Positions 56,218 through 64,000 of a DNA stretch of 64,000 nucleotides are shown here, piece by piece. The notes under the pieces are model-generated. The model did not search any database, was not told the DNA's origin, and saw only the letters and a list, made by a program, of their open reading frames with translations. Positions within the stretch are counted from its first letter, which is position 1, and each line of letters starts with the position of its first letter. The DNA is taken from assembly GCF_001463745.1 (NCBI RefSeq), contig NZ_BBWJ01000037.1, forward strand, positions 28,701-92,700. Reading direction: 5' to 3'. This stretch comes from Aureimonas sp. AU22. GTDB lineage: Bacteria; Pseudomonadota; Alphaproteobacteria; Rhizobiales; Rhizobiaceae. Position numbers and translations under genes: made by a program.

Positions 56218-57216
56218 ATGGCTCTGCGTATCCTCCAGGTGAAAGACGCGAACGGCTCGGTGCAGGTCGTGGCGGCGGGCGACGAGGGGGCGGGCCATGT
56301 CGTGCCCGGCTACTTCTCGTCCTACGACCTCGCGCAGACCACCGTGGCGCGGGGCTCGACATTGGCCGAAGAGATCGATCGTGCGGGACGGGGAGCGGCC
56401 GTCGATCTCGATGCGGCGCTGGCGGACGACCGCATCCTCATGCCGATCCATCATCCCGACCCCGCGCACTTCATCGTAGCGGGCACCGGGTTGACGCACC
56501 TCGGTTCAGCCGATGGGCGCGACAAGATGCACAAGGAGCAGGCCGGCGAACAGCTCACCGATTCCATGCGCATGTTTCGCATGGGGTTGGAGGGCGGCAA
56601 GCCCTCGCAGGGCGAGATCGGGGTTCAGCCCGAGTGGTTCTACAAGGGCGACGGCTCCTGCCTCGTCGGCCCTGGCGATCCGCTGACCTCGCCGGTCTTC
56701 GCCAAGGATGGCGGCGAGGAGCCGGAACTGGCCGGCATCTACCTGATCGGACCGGACGGCACGCCGTTCCGCCTCGGTTTCTGCCTGTCCAACGAGTTCT
56801 CCGACCATGTGGTCGAGCGCGGCAACTATCTGTGGCTCGCCCATTCCAAGCTGCGCCAGGCGTCGCTCGGTCCGGAACTTCTGGTCGGCGCGCTGCCCGA
56901 CCACGTGGAGGGCACCTCGCGCATCCGCCGGAATGGAGAGCTTGTGTTCGATAAGCCGTTCCTGTCGGGCGAGGCGAACATGTCCCACACGATCGCCAAT
57001 CTCGAGCATCACCACTTCAAGTACGATCTGTTCCGCCGGCCGGGCGACCTCCACGTCCACTTCTTCGGCACCGCGACGCTCTCCGTCACGCACGGCGTGA
57101 AGACGGAAGCCGGCGACCGGTTCGAGATCGACGCGCGGCCGTTCCGGCTGCCGCTGGTCAACCCGCTGGCCGAAACCCCGGGCACGGAGACGCCCGTCGC
57201 CGTTCGCTCGCTCTGA
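56218..57216 (+). CDS. gguC: AraD1/GguC family protein (FAH superfamily)
   Basis: 332 residues, the length of GguC. ILMPIHHPDPAHFIVAGTGLTHLGSA, then QPEWFYKGDG, EPELAGIYLI and FCLSNEFSDHVVE identify the family, predicted to act as 2-keto-3-deoxy-L-arabonate dehydratase or a related hydrolase. First gene of the plus-strand operon. Could also act on 2-keto-3-deoxy acids from the neighbouring fucose pathway. Confidence 0.85.
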   Translation: MALRILQVKDANGSVQVVAAGDEGAGHVVPGYFSSYDLAQTTVARGSTLAEEIDRAGRGAAVDLDAALADDRILMPIHHPDPAHFIVAGTGLTHLGSADGRDKMHKEQAGEQLTDSMRMFRMGLEGGKPSQGEIGVQPEWFYKGDGSCLVGPGDPLTSPVFAKDGGEEPELAGIYLIGPDGTPFRLGFCLSNEFSDHVVERGNYLWLAHSKLRQASLGPELLVGALPDHVEGTSRIRRNGELVFDKPFLSGEANMSHTIANLEHHHFKYDLFRRPGDLHVHFFGTATLSVTHGVKTEAGDRFEIDARPFRLPLVNPLAETPGTETPVAVRSL

Positions 57217-57224
57217 GACCGGCC

Positions 57225-58151
57225 ATGACACTGCGCGTTGCCATTCTCGGTCTCGGCAAGATTGCCCGGGACCAGCACGTTCCCTCGATCGCGGCCGTCG
57301 ACGGCGTCGAACTGACCGCGGTGGCCAGCCGCAACGCGGCGCTGGACGGCGTGCCCTGCTTCCCGACGCTGGATGAGCTCCTGGCCCATGCCGACCTCTT
57401 CGACGCGGTGGCACTCTGCACCCCGCCGCAGGGGCGTCAGGAACAGGCGATCGCGGCGCTGACGGCCGGCAAACACGTGCTTCTGGAGAAGCCGCCCGGG
57501 GCGACGGTCAGCGAAGTGCGTCCCTTGGAGACTTTGGCGCGCGAGAAGGGCGTCGCGCTCTTCGCGACGTGGCATTCGCGCTTCGCCCCGGCCGTCGAGC
57601 CGGCCCGCGCCTTCCTGGCCGACACCACGATCCGCTCCGTGCGGATCGAGTGGAAGGAGGACGTGCGCAAGTGGCACCCGGGCCAGGAGTGGATCTGGGA
57701 GCCCGGCGGGTTGGGCGTGTTCGATCCCGGCATCAACGCTCTGTCGATCATGACCGCCATCCTTCCGCGCCCGGTGTTCCTGACGCGGTCCGATCTGTCC
57801 TTTCCGGAGAACCGTGCGGCGCCGATCGCGGCCTCGCTCGCTTTCTCCGATTCCGCCGGGCTGCCGGTTTCGGCCGAGTTCGATTGGCGCGAAACCAGCG
57901 GCGAGATCTGGAACATCATGGTCGAGACCGACGCCGGCTCGCTGACGGTGGCCGATGGCGGAAAGCGGCTGCTCGTGGACGGGGCCATGCGCCTCGACCA
58001 GCCGGACCGTGAATATGCGGGCATCTACCGGCGTTTCGCGCAACTCGCGTCGGCCGGCGAGATCGACGTCGATCTGTCGCCTCTCCAGCATGTCGCCGAC
58101 GCGTTCCTTCTGGGCCGCCGACACGTCGTCGAAGCCTTCGTGGAGGCTTGA
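57225..58151 (+). CDS. gal: D-galactose 1-dehydrogenase (Gfo/Idh/MocA family)
   Basis: 308 residues. NAD motif GLGKIA, the EKPPG segment, WHSRFAP, and WKEDVRKWHPGQEWIWEPGGLGVFDPGINAL with the catalytic residues, a pattern typical of D-galactose/L-arabinose 1-dehydrogenases. It oxidises the sugar to the lactone. Eight bases follow gguC. Confidence 0.9.
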   Translation: MTLRVAILGLGKIARDQHVPSIAAVDGVELTAVASRNAALDGVPCFPTLDELLAHADLFDAVALCTPPQGRQEQAIAALTAGKHVLLEKPPGATVSEVRPLETLAREKGVALFATWHSRFAPAVEPARAFLADTTIRSVRIEWKEDVRKWHPGQEWIWEPGGLGVFDPGINALSIMTAILPRPVFLTRSDLSFPENRAAPIAASLAFSDSAGLPVSAEFDWRETSGEIWNIMVETDAGSLTVADGGKRLLVDGAMRLDQPDREYAGIYRRFAQLASAGEIDVDLSPLQHVADAFLLGRRHVVEAFVEA

Positions 58152-58153
58152 GG

Positions 58154-59224
58154 ATGACGGGCTCGCCAGACCTCGATCGGCAGAGCTTCGGCATCTTGCC
58201 CGACGGCGGCGACGTCGAGATCGTGAGTCTGCGTGCGCGCGGGATCGAAGCTCGCGTCATTACCTACGGGGCGACGCTGCAGGCGCTTCTGGTGCCAGAT
58301 CGCCAAGGGCAGGTGGACGACGTCGTGCTCGGCCACGATGATCTTCAGGGCTATGTCGAGACGCGTAGCTTCTACGGCGCCACGATCGGCCGCTATGCCA
58401 ACCGCATCGCGGGCGGCACCTTCAGCATCGACAACGAACGGTTTCACGTTCCCGCCAATGACGGCGCCAATGCGCTGCATGGCGGGCCGGACGGCTTCGA
58501 TCGCCAGGTCTGGGGGATTGCGGAAACGGGAGGGGGCGAGGCGCCGTTCGTGCGCCTGACGCGCGTCAGCCCGGACGGCGAATGCGGTTTTCCCGGTCGG
58601 CTGGAAACCAGCGTGACCTATCGCCTGCGCGACGATGGTCTGGAACTCGCCTTCGAAGCGCGCACCGATCGCTCGACGGTCGTGAACCTGACCAATCACA
58701 GCTTCTTCAATCTCGGCGGCACACGACACCTCGCCAGCATCCTGGACCACGAGTTGAGCATCGAGGCCGACCACTACCTGCCGGTCGCCGTCGGCGCGAT
58801 TCCGGAGGGTGGGCCCGCTGCGGTCGAAGGAACGGCCTTCGACTTCCGCAGTGCCCACGTCATCGGCGAGCGCATCCGGGCGCCGGAAGAGCAGATCCGT
58901 CGGGGGCGGGGCTACGACCACAACTGGTGCCTGCGCGGCCTGTCCGGCGGCGAGCCGAGGCTGGCCGCGACAGTTCGGCATGCCGGCAGCGGGCGGGTCA
59001 TGGAGCTTCTGACCGACCAGCCCGGCGTTCAGTTCTATTCCGGCAACTTCCTCGACGGCACCTCCGTCGGCAAGAACGGTCTGACGCACCGCATGGGTGA
59101 TGCGCTCTGCCTGGAGCCGCAGCTGTATCCCGACACGCCCAATCGCCCCGATTTCCCCTCGGCGAGGCTCGATCCCGGCGAGACCTATCGCCACCGATCC
59201 GTGTTTCGCTTCACGCATGCCTGA
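58154..59224 (+). CDS. galM: Aldose 1-epimerase (galactose mutarotase)
   Basis: 356 residues from ATG 58154. GALM motifs: [24 protein letters not shown] (His), [11 protein letters not shown] (catalytic His) and [13 protein letters not shown] with the catalytic Glu. Supplies the beta-anomer to the dehydrogenase upstream. Two bases separate the genes. Confidence 0.93.
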   Translation: MTGSPDLDRQSFGILPDGGDVEIVSLRARGIEARVITYGATLQALLVPDRQGQVDDVVLGHDDLQGYVETRSFYGATIGRYANRIAGGTFSIDNERFHVPANDGANALHGGPDGFDRQVWGIAETGGGEAPFVRLTRVSPDGECGFPGRLETSVTYRLRDDGLELAFEARTDRSTVVNLTNHSFFNLGGTRHLASILDHELSIEADHYLPVAVGAIPEGGPAAVEGTAFDFRSAHVIGERIRAPEEQIRRGRGYDHNWCLRGLSGGEPRLAATVRHAGSGRVMELLTDQPGVQFYSGNFLDGTSVGKNGLTHRMGDALCLEPQLYPDTPNRPDFPSARLDPGETYRHRSVFRFTHA

Positions 59225-59273
59225 CGTTTCAGGCCTCACGCCGATCAGCATCGAGGCCGAAGGAGAAAGCCCC

Positions 59274-61136
59274 ATGTCGAACGACCTGACGACCAAGATC
59301 GAGGGAACCGACGAGTTGAAGACCGCCGGCGGCAATCGCGGCCACGGTCGCGCCGGTACGACGCTGCGCTCGCGCGCCTGGTTCGACAACCCGGACAACG
59401 CCGACATGACGGCGCTCTACCTCGAGCGTTACATGAACTTCGGCCTCAGCCAGGAAGAGCTTCAGTCCGGTCGTCCGATCATCGGCATCGCGCAGACCGG
59501 CTCGGACCTCAGCCCTTGCAACCGCCATCACCTCGAACTCGCCAACCGCCTGCGCGAAGGCATTCGCGAGGCCGGCGGCATCGCTATCGAGTTTCCAGTT
59601 CATCCGATTCAGGAAACCGGCAAGCGCCCGACGGCCGGCCTCGACCGCAACCTCGCCTATCTCGGCCTCGTCGAGATCCTCTATGGCTACCCGCTCGACG
59701 GCGTTGTGCTGACGATCGGTTGCGACAAGACGACGCCGGCCTGCCTGATGGCGGCGGCCACCGTCAACATTCCGGCCATCGCGCTCTCGGTCGGCCCGAT
59801 GCTGAACGGCTGGTTCCGTGGCCAGCGCACGGGCTCGGGCACGATCGTCTGGAAGGCGCGCGAGCTGATGGCCAAGGGGGAGATCGACTATGCGGGCTTC
59901 GTCAAGCTCGTGGCCTCGTCGGCTCCGTCCACCGGCTACTGCAACACGATGGGCACGGCCACCACGATGAACTCGCTGGCCGAGGCGCTGGGCATGCAGC
60001 TGCCAGGCTCGGCCGCGATCCCCGCGCCCTACCGCGACCGCCAGGAGGTTGCCTACCGCACGGGCCTTCGTATCGTGGACATGGTGCGCGAGGACCTGAA
60101 GCCCTCGGACATCCTGACCAAGGACGCCTTCGTCAACGCCATCCGCGTCAATTCCGCGATCGGTGGCTCGACCAACGCGCCGATCCACCTCAACGCGCTC
60201 GCCCGCCACATCGGCGTCGATCTGACGGTGGACGACTGGCAGGAGTTCGGCGAGGAGATCCCGCTGCTCGTCAACCTGCAGCCGGCGGGCGAATATCTCG
60301 GCGAGGACTACTACCACGCCGGCGGCGTGCCGGCGGTGGTGAACCAGCTGATGGGGCAAGGCCTCATCCGCGAGGACGCGATGACCGTGAACGGTCGCAC
60401 CATCGGCGACAACTGCCGGGGCGCGCCGATCGAGGACGAGAACGTCATCAAGACCTACGACAAGCCGCTGAAGGCGAAGGCGGGCTTCCTCGTGCTGAAG
60501 GGCAATCTCTTCTCGTCGGCCATCATGAAGACCAGCGTGATCAGCCCCGAGTTCCGCGAGCGTTATCTCGTCAACCCGAACGATCCCAACGCCTTCGAGG
60601 GCAAGGCGGTGGTGTTCGACGGACCGGAGGACTACCACCACCGGATCGACGATCCGGCGCTCGGCATCGACGAGAACACGATCCTCTTCATGCGCGGCGC
60701 CGGCCCGATCGGCTATCCCGGCGCGGCCGAGGTGGTGAACATGCGCGCGCCCGACTACCTCATCAAGAAGGGCGTCACCTCGCTCGCCTGCATCGGCGAC
60801 GGGCGTCAGTCGGGCACCTCGGGCTCGCCCTCGATCCTCAACGCCTCGCCGGAAGCGGCGGCCGGCGGCAACCTCGCGGTCCTCAAAACCGGCGACAGGG
60901 TGCGCATCGACCTCGGGCGCGGCACGGCCAACATCCTGATCTCCGACGACGAGCTGGCCGAGCGCCGCGCGGCGCTGAAGGCCGAGGGCGGCTACAAGTA
61001 TCCCGAGCACCAGACGCCCTGGCAGGAAATCCAGCGGACGCTCGTCGGCCAGATGGAGACGGGTGCCGTCCTGGAAAACGCCGTGCAATATCAGCGCCTC
61101 GCGCAGACGAGGGGCGTGCCCCGCGACAACCACTGA
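59274..61136 (+). CDS. IlvD/Edd-family sugar-acid dehydratase (L-arabonate/D-galactonate type)
   Basis: 620 residues behind AGGAG. Likely [2Fe-2S] ligands Cys82 (SPCN), Cys150 (GCDKTTPAC) and Cys222 (TGYCNTMGT). The long form and [17 protein letters not shown] fit sugar-acid dehydratases rather than the branched-chain enzyme IlvD. It would dehydrate L-arabonate and/or D-galactonate (or D-xylonate), giving 2-keto-3-deoxy acids for DgoK or GguC. Confidence 0.9.
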   Translation: MSNDLTTKIEGTDELKTAGGNRGHGRAGTTLRSRAWFDNPDNADMTALYLERYMNFGLSQEELQSGRPIIGIAQTGSDLSPCNRHHLELANRLREGIREAGGIAIEFPVHPIQETGKRPTAGLDRNLAYLGLVEILYGYPLDGVVLTIGCDKTTPACLMAAATVNIPAIALSVGPMLNGWFRGQRTGSGTIVWKARELMAKGEIDYAGFVKLVASSAPSTGYCNTMGTATTMNSLAEALGMQLPGSAAIPAPYRDRQEVAYRTGLRIVDMVREDLKPSDILTKDAFVNAIRVNSAIGGSTNAPIHLNALARHIGVDLTVDDWQEFGEEIPLLVNLQPAGEYLGEDYYHAGGVPAVVNQLMGQGLIREDAMTVNGRTIGDNCRGAPIEDENVIKTYDKPLKAKAGFLVLKGNLFSSAIMKTSVISPEFRERYLVNPNDPNAFEGKAVVFDGPEDYHHRIDDPALGIDENTILFMRGAGPIGYPGAAEVVNMRAPDYLIKKGVTSLACIGDGRQSGTSGSPSILNASPEAAAGGNLAVLKTGDRVRIDLGRGTANILISDDELAERRAALKAEGGYKYPEHQTPWQEIQRTLVGQMETGAVLENAVQYQRLAQTRGVPRDNH

Positions 61137-61144
61137 GAGCGGCC

Positions 61145-62062
61145 ATGCAGGACACGGCGAACGGCAAGACGGGGGCGGGCGACGCCGCCCCCCATCATAT
61201 CCTCGACGCGCCCGCTTGCCATCTCGGCGAGGGGCCGACCTACGATCCGGCGACCGACACGGCCTGGTGGTTCGACATCGTCGGCCGCAAGCTGTTCGAA
61301 AAGCATTCGGCCAGCACCGAAGTGCGGGTCCATGAACTGCCTCTCATGGCAAGTCAGCTCTGCGTCGTGGACGATCGCACGCAACTTCTGGCGACGGAGA
61401 AAGGTCTTTATGTCCGCGACGTCGCGAGCGGCGCGCTGACGCCGCACACCGCACTCGAGGCCGACGAGACCGACACGCGATCCAACGACGGCCGGGTCCA
61501 CCCGTCCGGGGCGTTGTGGATCGGCACGATGGGTCGCAAGGCGGAAACCGGGCGCGGCTCCATCTACTGGTTTCGCGGCGGCGAGCTGCGCCGCCTCTAC
61601 GCCCAGGTGTCCATTCCCAACGCGATCTGCTTCTCGCCGGACGGCACGGTCGGCTACTTCGCCGATACGGCGCGGGGCGACATTCATCGCGTGCCTCTCG
61701 ATGCCGAAACAGGCCTGCCGGCAGGCGAACCAGCCGTCTTCGTCGCCGCAGGCGCATGTCCCGGCGGTCCGGACGGCGCTGTGACGGACGCCGAGGGCAA
61801 CGTCTGGAGTGCCCGCTGGGGCGCGGGCCGGATCGAGGTGTTCTCGCCCGAGGGCAAGAACATCCGCACGCTCGCCATTCCGGCGCGCCAGCCCAGCTGC
61901 CCGGCCTTCACCGGCCGTCATCTCGACCAGCTGCTCGTCACCACCGCCTATGAAGGCCTGGACGACGCCGCGCGGACGGCCGATCCGAATGCCGGTCGCA
62001 CCTTCATCGTTCAGGCGGGCGTGAAGGGTCTGGCCGAGCCGCGCGTGCGGCTGGCATCGTGA
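61145..62062 (+). CDS. SMP-30/gluconolactonase family sugar lactonase
   Basis: 305 residues. Six-bladed propeller with the metal-binding LGEGP Glu near residue 29, RSNDGRVHPSG (Asn) and PNAICFSPDG, plus a final NPDG-like Asp. Opens the lactone made by the galactose dehydrogenase. Eight bases after the dehydratase; the GTG of dgoK overlaps its stop. Confidence 0.9.
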   Translation: MQDTANGKTGAGDAAPHHILDAPACHLGEGPTYDPATDTAWWFDIVGRKLFEKHSASTEVRVHELPLMASQLCVVDDRTQLLATEKGLYVRDVASGALTPHTALEADETDTRSNDGRVHPSGALWIGTMGRKAETGRGSIYWFRGGELRRLYAQVSIPNAICFSPDGTVGYFADTARGDIHRVPLDAETGLPAGEPAVFVAAGACPGGPDGAVTDAEGNVWSARWGAGRIEVFSPEGKNIRTLAIPARQPSCPAFTGRHLDQLLVTTAYEGLDDAARTADPNAGRTFIVQAGVKGLAEPRVRLAS

Positions 62063-62988
62063 GCGCCCCAGCAGCCTTTGCCCTGGTCGACTGGGGCACC
62101 ACATCGTTCCGCGCCTGGGCTTGCACCTCCGACGGCGAGGTGCTGGCCGAGCGACGCGCGCCCGAAGGGCTGATCGGCGTCACAGACGGCGATTTCGCCG
62201 GAGTTCTCGACCGACATCTCGGTGCGATGGGCCTGTCGCCCGACACGCCCGCCGTGCTTTGCGGCATGGTCGGCTCGCGGACCGGCTGGGTCGAGGCGGC
62301 CTACCTCACGGTTCCGACGGCGCTGGACGATCTGGCGAACCGTGCGACCCCGGTTCCAAATGCGGGGCGGCCGATCCACATTCTGCCGGGCCTAGCCCAG
62401 CGCGGCGACGCGCCGGACGTGATGCGGGGCGAGGAGACCCAGCTTCTCGGGGTTGTGGCCGAAGGCTTCGATACCGGTCTAGTCTGCATGCCGGGCACCC
62501 ACTCGAAATGGGTCCGTCTCGACGGCCGCACCGTGTCGGGCTTCGCGACCTTCATGACCGGCGAGCTCTTCCAGCTTCTGCGTACGGGATCTATCCTGCG
62601 GCAGGCGGTGGAAACGGACACCCGGCCCGAACCGTCCGACGCAGGGTTCTCCGAGGGTTTCGCGCGCGGCTTCTTGCGGGCTGGCGAGGCGACCAACGCG
62701 CTGTTCCAACTGCGGGCCGGCTGGCTGCTCGAAGGGGCCGCGCCGGCCCTGCAGTCCGCCCGCCTGTCCGGGCTTCTGATCGGGCTCGAGTTCGCGGGCG
62801 CGCTGTCGCGTTTCGGCAGGCCAGACCGCGTGGCGTTGCTGGCGTCGGGGCCGATCGCGGACCTCTACGCATCGGCGTTCGCCCTGGCCGGACTGACGCT
62901 CGACCGCCGGCTGGACGCCGACGGTTGCGTGCGGCACGGCCTGCGAGCCGCCGCCCATCTTCTGCATCCCGACCGGAGGTCCGCATGA
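62059..62988 (+). CDS. dgoK: 2-keto-3-deoxy-galactonokinase
   Basis: 309 residues from a GTG overlapping the lactonase stop. DgoK motifs: VDWGTTSFRAW at the start (ATP-binding), CGMVGSRTGWVEA, HSKWVRL and FMTGELFQLLR. Phosphorylates 2-keto-3-deoxy-D-galactonate. Coupled by ATGA to the aldolase gene. Confidence 0.95.
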   Translation: MSAPAAFALVDWGTTSFRAWACTSDGEVLAERRAPEGLIGVTDGDFAGVLDRHLGAMGLSPDTPAVLCGMVGSRTGWVEAAYLTVPTALDDLANRATPVPNAGRPIHILPGLAQRGDAPDVMRGEETQLLGVVAEGFDTGLVCMPGTHSKWVRLDGRTVSGFATFMTGELFQLLRTGSILRQAVETDTRPEPSDAGFSEGFARGFLRAGEATNALFQLRAGWLLEGAAPALQSARLSGLLIGLEFAGALSRFGRPDRVALLASGPIADLYASAFALAGLTLDRRLDADGCVRHGLRAAAHLLHPDRRSA

Positions 62989-63632
62989 GCGACGTTTCAT
63001 CCCATGTGGCGTGGCCCTCGCTGCGACGCTCGCTCGTCGCCATCCTGCGCGGCATCAAGCCGGAAGAGGCCGAGGCAGCCGTCGCGACGCTGATCGAAGC
63101 CGGCTTCGAGGCGATCGAGATTCCGCTGAACTCGCCCGACGCTTTCCGTTCGATCGCATCCGCGGTCCGTCTCGGCGGTGCGGGCCATTACATTGGCGCC
63201 GGCACGGTGCTGACGCCTGACGACGTCGACCGGCTGGCGGATGCCGGCGGGCGGCTTCTCGTTTCGCCTAATGTCGATGCGGCGGTGCTCCGGCGCGCGG
63301 CGTCCCATGGCATGGTGACGATGCCCGGCGTCTTCTCGCCGACCGAAGCGTTCCAGGCGATCGCCGCCGGGGCCTCGGCGCTGAAGTTCTTTCCCGCCAG
63401 CGTCCTCGGTCCGTCCGGGGTGGCCGCCATCCGCGCCGTTCTGCCGAAGGACCGGGAGATCGGCGTCGTCGGCGGCGTGTCGGAAGCGGACTTCGAAGGC
63501 TATGTCGCCGTCGGGGTGCGAACCTTCGGCCTCGGTTCCTCTCTCTATAAGCCGGGTATGACCGCTGGGGAGATCCGCGAGCGCGCCGATAAAGCCATCT
63601 TGCTCTACGACCGCGTTTGCGGTTTACGATAA
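62985..63632 (+). CDS. dgoA: 2-keto-3-deoxy-6-phosphogalactonate aldolase
   Basis: 215 residues. Class I aldolase: VAILRG, EIPLNSP, the Gly-rich GAGTVLT, and the Schiff-base Lys in LKFFPAS. Splits the phosphorylated acid to pyruvate and glyceraldehyde 3-phosphate, completing the De Ley-Doudoroff route. Confidence 0.95.
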   Translation: MSDVSSHVAWPSLRRSLVAILRGIKPEEAEAAVATLIEAGFEAIEIPLNSPDAFRSIASAVRLGGAGHYIGAGTVLTPDDVDRLADAGGRLLVSPNVDAAVLRRAASHGMVTMPGVFSPTEAFQAIAAGASALKFFPASVLGPSGVAAIRAVLPKDREIGVVGGVSEADFEGYVAVGVRTFGLGSSLYKPGMTAGEIRERADKAILLYDRVCGLR

Positions 63633-63654
63633 ATCAGAGCGCAGAAAAAATTCA

Positions 63655-63682
63655 TTGGCGACGTTTACGTCAATGCGATAAT
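63655..63682 (+). promoter_or_regulatory. Candidate promoter and operator of the ChvE-like gene
   Basis: TTGGCG (63655-63660) and GATAAT (63677-63682) form a -35/-10 pair with a 16-base spacer. Within the spacer, GACGTTTACGTC (63660-63671) has 5-base inverted arms, a likely operator. About 160 bases upstream of the ChvE-like start. The regulator gene is not in the window. Confidence 0.45.
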
Positions 63683-63841
63683 TCATCGGACAATTGGTCT
63701 CCGACCGTCCCGTCGCATGGAGCAGGGACGGCCGGAGCCGAGGAGCGCGCGGGCATGTCCCGCGACGATTCGAAGAGCTCAGCGCGAGGGGTTCGCGCTT
63801 TCGGACGTCCGCTGCGGCGACGTCGCGATGGGAGGAAGAGT

Positions 63842-64000
63842 ATGATTCGAATGAAGACCCTGCTGGCGGCGGTTGCCCTCGGCGCGATGACCCTGTCCGG
63901 CGGTGCGTTCGCACAGGAGAAGGGCACCGTCGGCGTGCTCATGCCGACGAAGGCTTCGGCCCGTTGGATCGCCGATGGCGACAACATGGTGAAGCAGCTT
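63842..64000 (+). CDS. chvE: ChvE-like multiple-sugar-binding protein, N-terminal fragment
   Basis: 53 codons to the right edge. Starts behind GGGAGGAAGAG with a signal peptide (about 1-24, ending GAFAQ), then [19 protein letters not shown], the mature start typical of ChvE/MmsE receptors that bind galactose, arabinose and related sugars. Probably followed outside the window by ATPase and permease genes (gguA, gguB). The second Met at codon 4 is an alternative start. Confidence 0.85.
   Translation, partial: MIRMKTLLAAVALGAMTLSGGAFAQEKGTVGVLMPTKASARWIADGDNMVKQL

Noticed and set aside
59229..61133. Long minus-strand open frame opposite the sugar-acid dehydratase
   Set aside because: It is the antisense of a well-supported gene, rich in Arg/Val/Asp with no domain; an effect of high GC content.

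Overview
The window reads as a chromosomal or chromid segment of a high-GC alphaproteobacterium of the Hyphomicrobiales (Rhizobiales). The evidence is the set of rhizobial-type catabolic genes: an FrcB-like binding protein, a RhaD aldolase/dehydrogenase fusion with RhaI, RhaK and RhaU, and GguC next to a ChvE-like binding protein. The genus cannot be fixed from the sequence alone. No rRNA, tRNA, CRISPR array, insertion sequence or phage gene was seen.

Layout. 1-1440: end of a surface-polysaccharide locus (epimerase fragment, sugar transferase) and an endonuclease/exonuclease/phosphatase protein. 1500-6108: family-5 ABC importer (binding protein and two permeases, no ATPase) divergent from a siderophore-interacting reductase. 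6136-11070: GntR-TRAP-idonate dehydrogenase operon with a near-perfect operator. 11108-13800: an Ldh2-type dehydrogenase divergent from a 2-hydroxyacid dehydrogenase and a variant FucU. 13926-15680: ABC exporter. 15699-19989: FrcBC-type ketose importer with a class I aldolase-like protein and a PfkB kinase, again without an ATPase. 20490-27612: housekeeping and stress genes (malate dehydrogenase, SleB hydrolase, two SDRs, DD-carboxypeptidase, YuiH-like molybdoenzyme, DUF326 and DUF305 metal-associated proteins, PAP2 phosphatase).

27672-41867 is an L-rhamnose locus: rhaR-rhaU-rhaK on the minus strand and rhaD-rhaI-SIS on the plus strand, sharing one divergent promoter region. It is unusual because an AraC regulator, a xylitol dehydrogenase-like and an L-xylulose reductase-like gene sit between rhaK and the ABC transporter genes. 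41931-47116: a small KGG-type protein, a secreted repeat protein, an acyl-CoA dehydrogenase/3-hydroxyisobutyrate dehydrogenase/acyl-CoA ligase operon, and a lone receiver protein.

47289-54534 is an L-fucose-type locus: IclR regulator, 2-keto-3-deoxy-fuconate dehydrogenase-like SDR, FucU mutarotase and a complete ABC importer, divergent from L-fuconate dehydratase. After a MATE exporter, 56218-64000 is a D-galactose/L-arabinose oxidation operon: AraD1/GguC, galactose dehydrogenase, mutarotase, IlvD-type sugar-acid dehydratase, lactonase, DgoK and DgoA, then the start of a ChvE-like binding protein.

The genes cooperate mainly as importer-plus-pathway modules for monosaccharides, polyols and sugar acids, each with a local regulator or operator. 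Translational coupling by 4-base overlaps is frequent, and hairpins recur after binding-protein genes. Many long open frames on the opposite strand are composition artefacts and were left out.
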